From assembly GCA_902630065.1 (NCBI GenBank), contig CACOTF010000001.1:62001-126000 (forward strand): DNA of 64,000 nt. Reading direction: 5' to 3'. The position numbers and the translations under genes are program-made. Shown in pieces: positions 31,646 through 39,614 of this stretch (the first letter of the stretch is position 1; every line of letters starts with the position of its first letter). The notes under the pieces were generated by a model. The model made no database searches. It was not told where the DNA came from and was given only the letters and a program-made list of their open reading frames with translations. The DNA is from an uncultured Pelagibacteraceae bacterium. GTDB taxonomy: Bacteria > Pseudomonadota > Alphaproteobacteria > Pelagibacterales > Pelagibacteraceae.

Positions 31646-32335
31646 TTAAATACTCTTACCTAATTTAAGTTTGTATGAAACCCCCATAGTTGAAGTTAAG
31701 TACGCTTGTTTAATCAAATCTCCCTTTATTGTATTATTTGATTTTTCTTTTTCTAATGCTTCAATTACTGCATTTAAATTCTTTATTAATTTATCGTCTG
31801 TAAAGGATTTATTACCTATGCTCACACCTATATTTCCATCTTTATCATTTCTGATTTCGACTTGGCCAGATTTTGCATCAGTTACGGCTTTTTTTATATT
31901 ATTAGTTACTGATCCTAATTTTGGGTTAGGCATGAGTCCTTTTGGACCAAGAATCTTTCCTAATTTTGATAGTTTTATCATCATACCTGGTGTACATATT
32001 AATTTTTCAAAATTTATATTCCCTGAACTTATTTCATCTATAAGCTCATCTCCACCTACAACCTCAGCTCCTGCATCTTTAGCTTCTTGGGATTTATTCT
32101 CTTCACAAACAACTCCTACTTTTACTTTTTTTGAACTCCCGCCTGGTAAATTAATTACTGTTCTAATATTAATCTCGCTTTTTTTTTGCTTATTGTTGAT
32201 CTGTAAACTTAAATCTAAAGATTCATCAAATTTCGTTGTACAATTCTGTTTTATAACTGGGATTAATTTATCAACCGTTTCTGCTTGAAGGTCTCTAGTT
32301 TTTTCTGGTAATTTTTTAAATCTCTTTGATGACAT
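31646..32335 (-). CDS. rplA: 50S ribosomal protein L1
   Basis: A 229-residue uL1 with the two-domain stalk fold. CTPGMMIKLSKLGKILGPKGLMPNPKLGSV-type sequence in the middle is the family signature, followed by DKDGNIGVSIG. It moves deacylated tRNA out of the E site and in E. coli represses rplKA. One-base overlap with rplK. Confidence 0.97.
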   Translation of the reverse strand: MSSKRFKKLPEKTRDLQAETVDKLIPVIKQNCTTKFDESLDLSLQINNKQKKSEINIRTVINLPGGSSKKVKVGVVCEENKSQEAKDAGAEVVGGDELIDEISSGNINFEKLICTPGMMIKLSKLGKILGPKGLMPNPKLGSVTNNIKKAVTDAKSGQVEIRNDKDGNIGVSIGNKSFTDDKLIKNLNAVIEALEKEKSNNTIKGDLIKQAYLTSTMGVSYKLKLGKSI

Positions 32336-32763
32336 TATTCTACAACCTCAATTCCCATAGATCTTGCAGAACCTGCAATTATTTTTGCAGCTTCATCAAC
32401 ATTGTGAGCATTTAAATCTGCCATTTTCTTTTCAGCAATCTCTTTCAATTGTTTTTTTGAAATTTTTGCAACAATATTTCTACCAGGTTCTTTTGATCCA
32501 CTTTTTAATTTTACAGCTTCTTTTATAAAATGAGATGCTGGAGGTGATTTAATTATAAAATCAAATTTTTTATCTTTATATACTGTGATAATTACTGGCA
32601 CAGGTTTACCTGCAAATGATTTTGTTTTTTCGTTAAAAGCTTTACAAAATTCCATTATATTTATTCCTCTTTGACCTAAAGCTGGGCCAACAGGAGGAGC
32701 TGGATTTGCTTGGCCTCCGTTTATTTGTAATTTAATATATCCACTTATTTCTTTTTTTGCCAT
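32335..32763 (-). CDS. rplK: 50S ribosomal protein L11
   Basis: A 142-residue uL11. The N-terminal proline-rich helix region [27 protein letters not shown] binds thiostrepton and the stalk-base RNA; the C-terminal domain ends in [12 protein letters not shown]. It is needed for RelA sensing in bacteria that have it. One-base overlap with nusG, so no leader. Confidence 0.97.
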   Translation of the reverse strand: MAKKEISGYIKLQINGGQANPAPPVGPALGQRGINIMEFCKAFNEKTKSFAGKPVPVIITVYKDKKFDFIIKSPPASHFIKEAVKLKSGSKEPGRNIVAKISKKQLKEIAEKKMADLNAHNVDEAAKIIAGSARSMGIEVVE

Positions 32764-33293
32764 TAGCTTGCCTTTTCAACTTGACTATATTCTAAATCAA
32801 CAGGAGTTGGTCTTCCAAAAATAGATACTGAGACTTTTAATCTCAATTTCTCCTCGTCTATATCCTCAACTAACCCACTAAATGAAGCGAAAGGTCCATC
32901 TATAACTTGTACTTTTTCACCTACATTATATTCAACACCTGATTTGGGTTGCACAACTCCGTCCTTAATTTGACCAAGTATTTTTTCAATTTCCTTTTCA
33001 GAGACAGGGATTGGCGTTCCCTTTGTACCTAAAAATCCACTGACTTTTTTTAAATTTTTAATCATGTGATAAATTGTGTTATCCATTTCACTTTTTAACA
33101 ATACATATCCCGGAAAGTATTTTTTTTTTCTTTGAACTCTCTTTCCTCTTTTAACTTCAGTAATATCATGAGTAGGAACTATAATTTCTTCAATTTTATC
33201 TGATAGGTTGGCTTTTGTTGCTTCCTCTTTTATTTCTTGAGCAACTTTATTTTCGAAGCTAGAGTGAGATTGAACTATGTACCAATTTTTCAT
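32763..33293 (-). CDS. nusG: Transcription factor NusG
   Basis: A 176-residue NusG from the start [18 protein letters not shown]. The frame is open up to 33428, but the extra residues are a shadow of secE; the chosen ATG overlaps the secE TAA by one base. The N-terminal NGN domain binds polymerase ([14 protein letters not shown]), and the C-terminal KOW domain has [23 protein letters not shown]. NusG joins polymerase to Rho or to S10 of the lead ribosome. Rho partnership is of interest here because intrinsic terminators are scarce. Confidence 0.96.
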   Translation of the reverse strand: MKNWYIVQSHSSFENKVAQEIKEEATKANLSDKIEEIIVPTHDITEVKRGKRVQRKKKYFPGYVLLKSEMDNTIYHMIKNLKKVSGFLGTKGTPIPVSEKEIEKILGQIKDGVVQPKSGVEYNVGEKVQVIDGPFASFSGLVEDIDEEKLRLKVSVSIFGRPTPVDLEYSQVEKAS

Positions 33294-33484
33294 TACAGAT
33301 TTACCTTTAAGACTAACTCTAAAAAAAATTGAAGTACTTGATCTAATACAAGAAAAAATAGAGCAGCTACAATAGCCATAGCAACAACCATTAACGATCC
33401 CTGTATAACTTCTTTGCCAGTTGGCCAAGTGACTTTAAAAGCCTCTTGTTTTACATCCTGTATAAATTTTAAAGGATTTTTCAT
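33293..33484 (-). CDS. secE: Protein translocase subunit SecE
   Basis: A 63-residue single-membrane-span SecE. The amphipathic helix FIQDVKQEAFKVTWPTGKEV is the family signature and is followed by one membrane segment (about 27-57). It clamps SecY. The start is ten AT-only bases after the tRNA-Trp CCA end, with no Shine-Dalgarno sequence in the gap. Overlaps nusG by one base. Confidence 0.95.
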   Translation of the reverse strand: MKNPLKFIQDVKQEAFKVTWPTGKEVIQGSLMVVAMAIVAALFFLVLDQVLQFFLELVLKVNL

Positions 33485-33494
33485 AATTTTATTT

Positions 33495-33570
33495 TGGCAG
33501 GAGCGGAGGGAATCGAACCCCCAACCTCCGGTTTTGGAGACCGGCGCTCTACCAATTGAGCTACACTCCT
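33495..33570 (-). tRNA. tRNA-Trp (CCA anticodon)
   Basis: A 76-base cloverleaf. The acceptor pairs AGGAGTG with CGCTCCT (one G-T), the D arm is GCTC/GAGC, the anticodon loop CTCCAAA gives CCA for tryptophan, and the T loop is TTCGATT. The CCA end is encoded. It lies between tuf (seven bases) and secE (ten bases), so it must be cut out of a shared transcript. Confidence 0.97.
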
Positions 33571-33577
33571 ATGGAGT

Positions 33578-34768
33578 TTACTCTATAATTTTAGTTACTA
33601 CCCCAGCTCCTACTGTTCTACCACCTTCTCTGATAGCAAAGTTTAACTTTTCAGCCATCGCTATAGGTGTAATTAATTTTACTGTAAATTTAGCATCATC
33701 ACCTGGCATCACCATTTCTGTACCAGCTGGTAATTCTACTTCACCCGTTACATCAGTTGTTCTGAAATAAAATTGTGGTCTATATTTAGTAAAAAAAGGT
33801 GTGTGTCTTCCACCTTCTTCTTTTTTTAGTACATAAGCTTGAGCCTCAAATTTAGTATGTGGAGTAATAGAAGCAGGTTTACATAATACTTGGCCTCTTT
33901 CAACATCAGTTCTTTCAACACCTCTTAATAATGCACCAATGTTGTCCCCTGCTTCACCAGAGTCTAAAAGTTTTCTAAACATTTCTACTCCAGTACAGAC
34001 TGTTTTTTTTGTTTCTCTTATTCCAACAATTTCTATTTCATCACCAGTTTTAATTACTCCAGATTCTACTCTACCTGTTACAACTGTACCTCTTCCTGAA
34101 ATTGAGAAGACATCCTCAACAGGCATTAAGAAATCTTTATCTTTTGGTCTATCTGGTTGTGGTATAAATTCATCAACAGATTTCATTAGTTCCATGATAG
34201 AATTTTTTCCAATTTCATCATCCCTGCCTTCCACAGCAGCTAACGCTGAACCTTTGATAATTGGAGTTTTATCACCTGGAAATTTATATGATGTTAATAA
34301 GTCTTTTATTTCTTCTTCAACAAGCTCAATCATTTCTTTATCATCAACTTGGTCAACTTTATTCAAATAGACAACTATAGCTGGAACTCCAACTTGTCTT
34401 GCTAGAAGAATGTGCTCTCTAGTTTGTGGCATTGGGCCATCTGCAGCATTTACAACTAAAATTGCACCATCCATTTGTGCGGCACCTGTAATCATATTTT
34501 TTACATAGTCTGCGTGTCCTGGACAATCTACGTGTGCATAGTGTCTTTTCTCTGTTTCATACTCTACGTGAGCAGTTGAAATTGTAATACCTCTCTCTTT
34601 TTCCTCTGGAGCTTTATCAATTTGATCATAAGCAGTAAATTGTGCACCGCCAGTCTCCGCTAATACTTTTGTAATCGCAGCAGTTAATGTTGTTTTACCA
34701 TGATCAACGTGACCTATAGTTCCAATATTACAGTGCGGTTTATTTCTTACGAACTTTTCTTTTGACAT
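33578..34768 (-). CDS. tuf: Elongation factor Tu
   Basis: A 396-residue GTPase delivering aminoacyl-tRNA to the ribosome. GHVDHGKT is at residues 19-26; [15 protein letters not shown] and LNKVDQVDD follow; domains II and III are complete through [12 protein letters not shown] clear AGAGGT Shine-Dalgarno sequence precedes the ATG. It lies upstream of secE between tRNA genes; there is no second copy after fusA, so this may be the only tuf. Confidence 0.98.
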   Translation of the reverse strand: MSKEKFVRNKPHCNIGTIGHVDHGKTTLTAAITKVLAETGGAQFTAYDQIDKAPEEKERGITISTAHVEYETEKRHYAHVDCPGHADYVKNMITGAAQMDGAILVVNAADGPMPQTREHILLARQVGVPAIVVYLNKVDQVDDKEMIELVEEEIKDLLTSYKFPGDKTPIIKGSALAAVEGRDDEIGKNSIMELMKSVDEFIPQPDRPKDKDFLMPVEDVFSISGRGTVVTGRVESGVIKTGDEIEIVGIRETKKTVCTGVEMFRKLLDSGEAGDNIGALLRGVERTDVERGQVLCKPASITPHTKFEAQAYVLKKEEGGRHTPFFTKYRPQFYFRTTDVTGEVELPAGTEMVMPGDDAKFTVKLITPIAMAEKLNFAIREGGRTVGAGVVTKIIE

Positions 34769-34809
34769 TACTTGTTTACCTCTTTTATTTTTTTCCTAAT
34801 TTAATTTTT

Positions 34810-34883
34810 TGGAGCGGGTAAAGGGAATCGAACCCTTACATCCAGCTTGGAAGGCTAGCGTTCTACCATTGAACTACACCCGC
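34810..34883 (-). tRNA. tRNA-Gly (UCC anticodon)
   Basis: A 74-base cloverleaf with acceptor GCGGGTG/TACCCGC, anticodon loop CTTCCAA giving TCC for glycine, T loop TTCGATT and an encoded CCA end. It lies 41 bases upstream of tuf and below tRNA-Tyr, in the conserved tRNA-Tyr/tRNA-Gly/tuf order. Confidence 0.97.
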
Positions 34884-34924
34884 AACACCCAAGTACACTC
34901 CATGTTATAAAAAAAATTATTGAA

Positions 34925-35010
<86 letters not shown>

Positions 35011-35025
35011 TTAATATAATTTTAG

Positions 35026-35038
35026 GGGGAAGCACCCC
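35026..35038 (-). promoter_or_regulatory. GC-rich hairpin in the tRNA-Tyr leader
   Basis: The transcribed strand reads GGGG, a TGCTT loop, then CCCC, in an otherwise very AT-rich leader between the predicted start and tRNA-Tyr. No U-run follows directly. It may guide 5' processing of the tRNA precursor. Confidence 0.3.
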
Positions 35039-35068
35039 ATGTTCAATAAAGCTTTAAACAACATGCGT

Positions 35069-35096
35069 TTTATATATTTTTATTGTACAAATGCAA
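35069..35096 (-). promoter_or_regulatory. Candidate promoter for tRNA-Tyr/tRNA-Gly/tuf and the long run
   Basis: Minus-strand TTGCAT (35096-35091) and TATAAA (35074-35069) are 16 bases apart in the 139-base divergent gap. The predicted start is near 35061, about 50 bases upstream of tRNA-Tyr. Its -35 region overlaps the spacer of the divergent rlmB promoter candidate. Confidence 0.45.
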
Positions 35097-35111
35097 TACG
35101 TGAAATATAGG
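35083..35111 (+). promoter_or_regulatory. Candidate rlmB promoter
   Basis: Plus-strand TTGTAC (35083-35088) and TATAGG (35106-35111) are 17 bases apart. The predicted start is about 30 bases before the rlmB ATG. It interlocks with the opposite promoter candidate for tRNA-Tyr, so the two may compete. Confidence 0.4.
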
Positions 35112-35149
35112 AAATTAACTAAAAAAATACTGTAAATTCAACAATTATC

Positions 35150-35893
35150 ATGGAAAAAACATCTTTTTTTATAGTAGGAAAACATGCTGTTATAGAAGCA
35201 TTAAAAAATCCTAAAAGAAAAGTTTTAAAAATTTTTCTAACTGAGGAAAGTAAAAAAAATTTACATAGAGTTAGTCCAAGAAAAAATCTTCTTAAAGATT
35301 TAAAAATTTATTATAAAACTCGAAAAGAACTCGATAAATATTGTTCAAAAGACGGAATTACACATCAAGGTTATGTTGCTGAAATTGAACATTTTGAAAA
35401 AATTAATTTGAAGGAATTTATCAAATCAAAAAAAAATCTTACAATTGCATGTTTGGATGAAGTAACTGATCCTAGAAATATTGGTTCTCTAATTAGAAGT
35501 GCTGCATCATTTGACATAGATGGAATTATTATTAAAGAAAGACATTTTCCTTCTGAAAGTAAACTTATGTATAAGTCTGCGAGCGGATGCATGGAGTACA
35601 TAAATATATTTGAGGTATCAAATATAAATACTATTCTTAAATTTTTAAGAGAGAAAAATTTTTGGATTTACGGTTTTGAAGCTAAAAGTGATACAAAATT
35701 TAATAATATAAAATGGGAAGGAAATAATATTTTACTATTTGGGTCTGAAGGATTTGGTATGAAAGAGCATACAAAAAAGTACACAGATTTTTCAGTGAAA
35801 ATAGAGATTAATAAAAATATTGAGAGTTTAAATATATCAAACAGTGCAGCAATAGTTTTTCATCATATAAATCAATATAAAAATAAAACTTGA
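35150..35893 (+). CDS. rlmB: 23S rRNA (guanosine-2'-O-)-methyltransferase RlmB
   Basis: A 247-residue SPOUT enzyme of the TrmH/RlmB family. An N-terminal substrate-binding domain (1-80, HAVIEAL) precedes the knotted domain with motif 1 NIGSLIRSA from N110, motif 2 GSEGFGM from G198 and motif 3 LNISNSAAI from about 227. RlmB methylates G2251 of 23S rRNA in E. coli. The gene lies divergent from the tRNA-Tyr/tuf run, a common alphaproteobacterial place. tRNA-Thr follows 33 bases later on the same strand. Confidence 0.92.
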   Translation: MEKTSFFIVGKHAVIEALKNPKRKVLKIFLTEESKKNLHRVSPRKNLLKDLKIYYKTRKELDKYCSKDGITHQGYVAEIEHFEKINLKEFIKSKKNLTIACLDEVTDPRNIGSLIRSAASFDIDGIIIKERHFPSESKLMYKSASGCMEYINIFEVSNINTILKFLREKNFWIYGFEAKSDTKFNNIKWEGNNILLFGSEGFGMKEHTKKYTDFSVKIEINKNIESLNISNSAAIVFHHINQYKNKT

Positions 35894-35926
35894 TAATATT
35901 ATAAATCGTAATAAAAAACCGTACAT

Positions 35927-36002
35927 GCCCTTGTAGCTCAGCTGGTAGAGCAATTGATTTGTAATCAATAGGTCCGCGGTTCGAGTCCGTGCGGGGGCAC
36001 CA
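35927..36002 (+). tRNA. tRNA-Thr (UGU anticodon)
   Basis: A 76-base cloverleaf with acceptor GCCCTTG/CGGGGGC, D arm GCTC/GAGC, anticodon loop TTGTAAT giving TGT for threonine, T loop TTCGAGT and an encoded CCA. Its last base directly touches the nadK stop codon on the opposite strand. It may be transcribed with rlmB. Confidence 0.97.
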
Positions 36003-36773
36003 TTAATTAGTTTCGTTTCTTAACTGTTCAATTTTAATTTTTTTTTGAAGACTTCTGTTTTTATCAAATATTAAATTAAATTTAATTTTTTTGTTAGTTT
36101 TAATTGATATTGATTTTGCATTTCTTACCTCGATATTATCAGCGACAGCACTTATAGGTCTTTTTACATGATTTAAATTCTTAATTGTGATTTTAGATTT
36201 ATCACTAACTATTTTTCCTTTCCATCTCCTAGGTCTGAAAGCACTAATAGGACTTATAGATAACTTATTTGAATCTATACTAAGAATAGGACCATGAACA
36301 GAAAGGTTATAAGCTGTGCTACCTGCAGGTGTTGATACTAAGACACCATCAGAAATTAAATGTTTTATAATTTGTTTTTTACCATTTGAAATCGTTAATG
36401 ATGCAGTTTGTCTACTTTGTCTTAGTACTGAGATTTCGTTAATTGCAATACATTTTTTTATGATATTTGATTTATTTTTTACACTCATCTCTAATGGAGA
36501 TATTGAGACTAATCTTCCTTTAATTAAATTTTTATAGTTTGTTTTTTCAGAAAATTTATTCATAAGGAAACCATAGTTTCCCGAATTTATTCCATAAAAA
36601 GGTTTTTTGTATTTATTATATTTTTTTAATGTTTCGAGCATAAAACCATCACCACCTATCACAATTATTAAATTAGATTTTGACAAAGAATATGTCTTTA
36701 TTCTTTTTAAAACTGCATTTTTAATTTTAGATGATCTAGAATTTTTGTCAGAAACTAAAAAAGGATTAACCAT
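36003..36773 (-). CDS. nadK: NAD kinase
   Basis: A 256-residue kinase making NADP from NAD. GGDG is at about 40-43, NSGNYGFL follows, and SDGVLVSTPAGSTAYNLS is the family signature. The start MVNPFLVSDKN was chosen because the longer frame to 36812 runs through the tRNA-Leu gene. Only three bases (CTA) lie between the tRNA CCA end and this ATG. The best Shine-Dalgarno match (GAGG, nine bases before ATG) is inside the 3' acceptor strand of the tRNA. The stop touches tRNA-Thr. Confidence 0.93.
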   Translation of the reverse strand: MVNPFLVSDKNSRSSKIKNAVLKRIKTYSLSKSNLIIVIGGDGFMLETLKKYNKYKKPFYGINSGNYGFLMNKFSEKTNYKNLIKGRLVSISPLEMSVKNKSNIIKKCIAINEISVLRQSRQTASLTISNGKKQIIKHLISDGVLVSTPAGSTAYNLSVHGPILSIDSNKLSISPISAFRPRRWKGKIVSDKSKITIKNLNHVKRPISAVADNIEVRNAKSISIKTNKKIKFNLIFDKNRSLQKKIKIEQLRNETN

Positions 36774-36776
36774 TAG

Positions 36777-36862
36777 TGGTGCCCTCGGCCAGACTCGAAC
36801 TGGCACTCCCAAAAGGGCAAGGATTTTAAGTCCTTTGTGTCTACCAATTTCACCACGAGGGC
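36777..36862 (-). tRNA. tRNA-Leu (UAA anticodon)
   Basis: An 86-base class II tRNA with acceptor GCCCTCG/CGAGGGC, anticodon loop CTTAAAA giving TAA for leucine, a long variable arm (GCCCTTTTGGGAGT), T loop TTCGAGT and an encoded CCA. nadK begins three bases after it on the same strand, so both are probably on one precursor transcript. Confidence 0.97.
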
Positions 36863-36906
36863 ATTTGTAAAGTTCATCGTTATATATATTAAAATTTATA
36901 TCTCAA

Positions 36907-38199
36907 CTATATTAAATTGTATTGATATTCTCTAGCTTCAATTATTTCTTTTTGTAAATTTAGCTCAACATCATCTAATCTTATAAATTGATCTTTCATT
37001 ATGTCATTCTTTAAGACTGCATTATCAGTATAACCCATAGGTAAAATTCTTTCTTGTTTAGACCTTTTGGATGAAATCAACCTTCCCCTCGCACAATAAC
37101 CCCCTTCTCCATCAAGTTTTTGTCCTGCTTTTAAATCTTTTTTTGCTACACTAGCTATCTCAGCATTAAAGTTTTTTGTGTAACCTGTTGCTTTATTATC
37201 AAGCACTATGGAATAAATTGATTGAGCTAATTCTAATCCAATATAATGATAAGGCCTCCAAATGGCTGAATAACTTCCAGTCGAGTCAGTTACCATTCCG
37301 TAATCTTTAAAACAGTTTTTCACATACTCATTTTGAGCTTTAATAACAATATATACCCCCCATCTAAGATCATTTGGAATATCTTTTTTATCCAAATCAA
37401 TGCTTGAAATCACTTCTACTTGACCTGAATAATCTAATAAACCACCTTCAGACTTTGGAATTAATTTTTTGGCAATGTCATAAACTCCAATTGGAGGATA
37501 TGTTAATCCACTATTTGGACATTTTAAGTCTGTTGCATTACTAACAGCACACATTTCTATTGATGATTTATCCCCACATAAAAAACTATTAAACATTTTA
37601 GGGTTCATTCCAGATTCATTTTCAGCTCTTTCTTTAGTTAAGCCGTAGTGGCCCCAGACGGTTTCTGGTGTCGAATACTCAAAAGATGGATGATATTTTG
37701 TTCCTTTTCCTGCACATATAACTTCAAAACCATTTAATTTTGCCCATTCAATTTGTTCTAAAATTAATGATGGTTGATCACCATAAGCCATTGAGCAGAT
37801 CACATTATTTTTCTTTGCTAAATCAGACAAATACTTTCCACATAAAACATCTGCTTCAACATTAACCATTATTACATGCTTTTTACTTTCTATGATTTTC
37901 TTTGCATGTAATGTGCCAGCTATAGGGTTGCCTGTAGCCTCAATAAATACATCAATTTCTCTGTTAAAAACTTCGTCTAAATTGTCTGTAAAATTAATTT
38001 TGTCTATAGTTTCATTAGATAATCCACTGTTTAGACAATTTTTTTTTGCTCTCTCAATATCAAGTTCTATGATTGAATCTAAAATGATTTTGTTTAATTG
38101 ATTATATTGAGCAAGAAACATTGAAACAAATTTCCCACAGCCAACAAAAGCAACTCTAATTGGTTTTTTTAAATTTTGAAGTTTAGTATATAAATACAC
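36907..38199 (-). CDS. COG4091-like NAD(P)-dependent dehydrogenase with SAF domain
   Basis: A 430-residue protein. The N-terminal Rossmann domain has VAFVGCGKFVS near residues 16-26 and EATGNPIAG; the middle resembles homoserine-dehydrogenase-like oxidoreductases; the C-terminal part (about 345-410, KKDLKAGQKLDGEGGYCARGRL) is a SAF-type domain. Predicted proteins of this layout are listed as putative homoserine dehydrogenases, but their substrates differ and are mostly unknown. The start is GTG, five bases after the azlD stop, with only a weak AAGATAG ribosome site. It is the last gene of the cinA/GGCT/azlCD operon. The reaction is unassigned. Confidence 0.75.
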   Translation of the reverse strand: MYLYTKLQNLKKPIRVAFVGCGKFVSMFLAQYNQLNKIILDSIIELDIERAKKNCLNSGLSNETIDKINFTDNLDEVFNREIDVFIEATGNPIAGTLHAKKIIESKKHVIMVNVEADVLCGKYLSDLAKKNNVICSMAYGDQPSLILEQIEWAKLNGFEVICAGKGTKYHPSFEYSTPETVWGHYGLTKERAENESGMNPKMFNSFLCGDKSSIEMCAVSNATDLKCPNSGLTYPPIGVYDIAKKLIPKSEGGLLDYSGQVEVISSIDLDKKDIPNDLRWGVYIVIKAQNEYVKNCFKDYGMVTDSTGSYSAIWRPYHYIGLELAQSIYSIVLDNKATGYTKNFNAEIASVAKKDLKAGQKLDGEGGYCARGRLISSKRSKQERILPMGYTDNAVLKNDIMKDQFIRLDDVELNLQKEIIEAREYQYNLI

Positions 38200-38203
38200 A
38201 AAT

Positions 38204-38521
38204 CTATCTTAATAAGAAAAAAATAATAAACCAATAAGATAATAATCCTGAAACAATAGTGGCGATTACACTCCTTGAGTAAAACCCAACAACTAACGCA
38301 AAAATTGCACCATAAATTTTTGGATCTGTGATTTCTACAAACAAACCAAAATCATTAAAAAAAACACCAGGAAATATTATTGCTGGAAATACGGCTGATG
38401 GAACATAATTAAGAACTTCTTTAACTTTTGTTCCAAGCATTTCTCTATCAATTAAAGCTACCATCGCCATTCTGGAAAAATAAGTTACAATTCCAGATAT
38501 TATAATTGAAAACCAGTTCAT
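38204..38521 (-). CDS. azlD: AzlD family branched-chain amino acid export subunit
   Basis: A 105-residue, four-helix membrane protein with the AzlD signatures TYFSRMAMVALIDRE near the N-terminus and LNYVPSAVFPAIIFPGVF in the middle. AzlD is the small partner of AzlC in exporters of branched-chain and related amino acids. It overlaps azlC by four bases (ATGA), as usual for the pair. Confidence 0.88.
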   Translation of the reverse strand: MNWFSIIISGIVTYFSRMAMVALIDREMLGTKVKEVLNYVPSAVFPAIIFPGVFFNDFGLFVEITDPKIYGAIFALVVGFYSRSVIATIVSGLLSYWFIIFFLLR

Positions 38522-39204
38522 TTTTTAAATCTCAACATTATAAATGCAGCAATTAGAGCGACTAAAGGAGATAATATTATGTAAGATTTAAATGGCGCAT
38601 TAAATAAAATTAATGATGCAAATCCAGATACCAACATCACAAAAACATGATCTAATTTTCTTAAGTCATTTACAATAATCGCTAAAAAAGTGAGAGGGAT
38701 CGCAAATTTTAAACCCAATTCTTCAGGAATAAATGAGCCCAATATAATTCCACTAATTGTGGATAACTGCCAACAAAACCAAAGTGTTACTCCTGTACCA
38801 AGAACATAATAATGTGGATTAGATAAATTTTTATTCTGTTTAATGTACTTGTTAGACTCTGCAAAACCTTGGTCTACAATAAAATATGATATAAATAATT
38901 TTTTTATAAAACTTAGTTTTTCAAGATATTCAGATAAAACTGCTCCATATAATAAATGTCTAGAGTTTATTACTCCAACTGATGTAATAGCTACTAGTGA
39001 AGAGGCGCCGCCCGATAAAAGTTGCATAAATATTATTTGTGATGCGCCACCAAAAATTATCAATGAAGTTGCATAAACTAAAATTGGATCAAAACCTAAT
39101 TCAACGCCAATAGCTCCAGTTATAATTCCAAAAGGAATTACTGATAACATATGAGGTAAAACAGCAACCGTGCCTTTAAAAAATATTTTTGATTTTGAAA
39201 GCAT
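38518..39204 (-). CDS. azlC: AzlC family branched-chain amino acid export permease
   Basis: A 228-residue membrane protein with about seven hydrophobic segments. LPHMLSVIPFGIITGAIGVELG at the N-terminus, IIFGGASQIIFMQLLSGGAS, and INSRHLLYGAVLSEYL are AzlC signatures. The AzlCD pair exports amino acids such as valine, isoleucine or azaleucine. It follows the GGCT-like gene by three bases. A transporter that expels amino acids is notable in a cell type known for scavenging; substrate unknown. Confidence 0.9.
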   Translation of the reverse strand: MLSKSKIFFKGTVAVLPHMLSVIPFGIITGAIGVELGFDPILVYATSLIIFGGASQIIFMQLLSGGASSLVAITSVGVINSRHLLYGAVLSEYLEKLSFIKKLFISYFIVDQGFAESNKYIKQNKNLSNPHYYVLGTGVTLWFCWQLSTISGIILGSFIPEELGLKFAIPLTFLAIIVNDLRKLDHVFVMLVSGFASLILFNAPFKSYIILSPLVALIAAFIMLRFKK

Positions 39205-39207
39205 TAA

Positions 39208-39612
39208 TTAAAAATTCACTAAAGCTTTTTTGAGATATTTTTGATTTAATTTACAATCTTTATAGCCTTGCTTAACAACGTTTAGATATCTTTCGGTTGG
39301 ATATCTAAAAATTGTTTTTTTAGGCATTATATAAGTCATCACAGTATTGTTATAATACTTAAAATACATTTTCTTATAAAGAGATGGATAATCTTCATAA
39401 ATATCAAGCTTTTTTTCATCACTTTTTGATATCTCATACAATCCACCAGGCACAATGGAATTATTTTTCTTTTCTATATCAGCTGCACGATACTTGCTTC
39501 TGAAATTAAGTGTATATCCTTTTAAATTTATCTTTTTAATAAATTTGGAATCTTTACATCTTCTTTTCATTTGAAAATGATTAAGATTACTTCCGTAAGC
39601 AAAATAAAGCAT
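39208..39612 (-). CDS. Gamma-glutamylcyclotransferase-like protein
   Basis: A 134-residue protein of the GGCT/AIG2 fold. YFAYGSNLNHFQM at residues 3-15 is the substrate loop; the likely catalytic glutamate is in DIYEDYP at about residue 73. Enzymes of this kind release 5-oxoproline from gamma-glutamyl amino acids or amines. It sits two bases after the cinA-like gene and three before azlC, so its product may be linked to amino-acid export. Confidence 0.85.
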   Translation of the reverse strand: MLYFAYGSNLNHFQMKRRCKDSKFIKKINLKGYTLNFRSKYRAADIEKKNNSIVPGGLYEISKSDEKKLDIYEDYPSLYKKMYFKYYNNTVMTYIMPKKTIFRYPTERYLNVVKQGYKDCKLNQKYLKKALVNF

Positions 39613-39614
39613 AA

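Noticed and set aside
31671-32288. 205-codon plus-strand open frame opposite rplA
   Set aside because: Antisense shadow of L1 with no recognisable domain.
33294-33428. Longer nusG frame adding 45 residues
   Set aside because: The extension is an out-of-frame reading of secE; NusG starts at MKNWYIVQ, coupled to the secE stop.
36774-36812. Longer nadK frame adding 13 residues
   Set aside because: It would run through the tRNA-Leu gene; the residues have no NAD kinase similarity.
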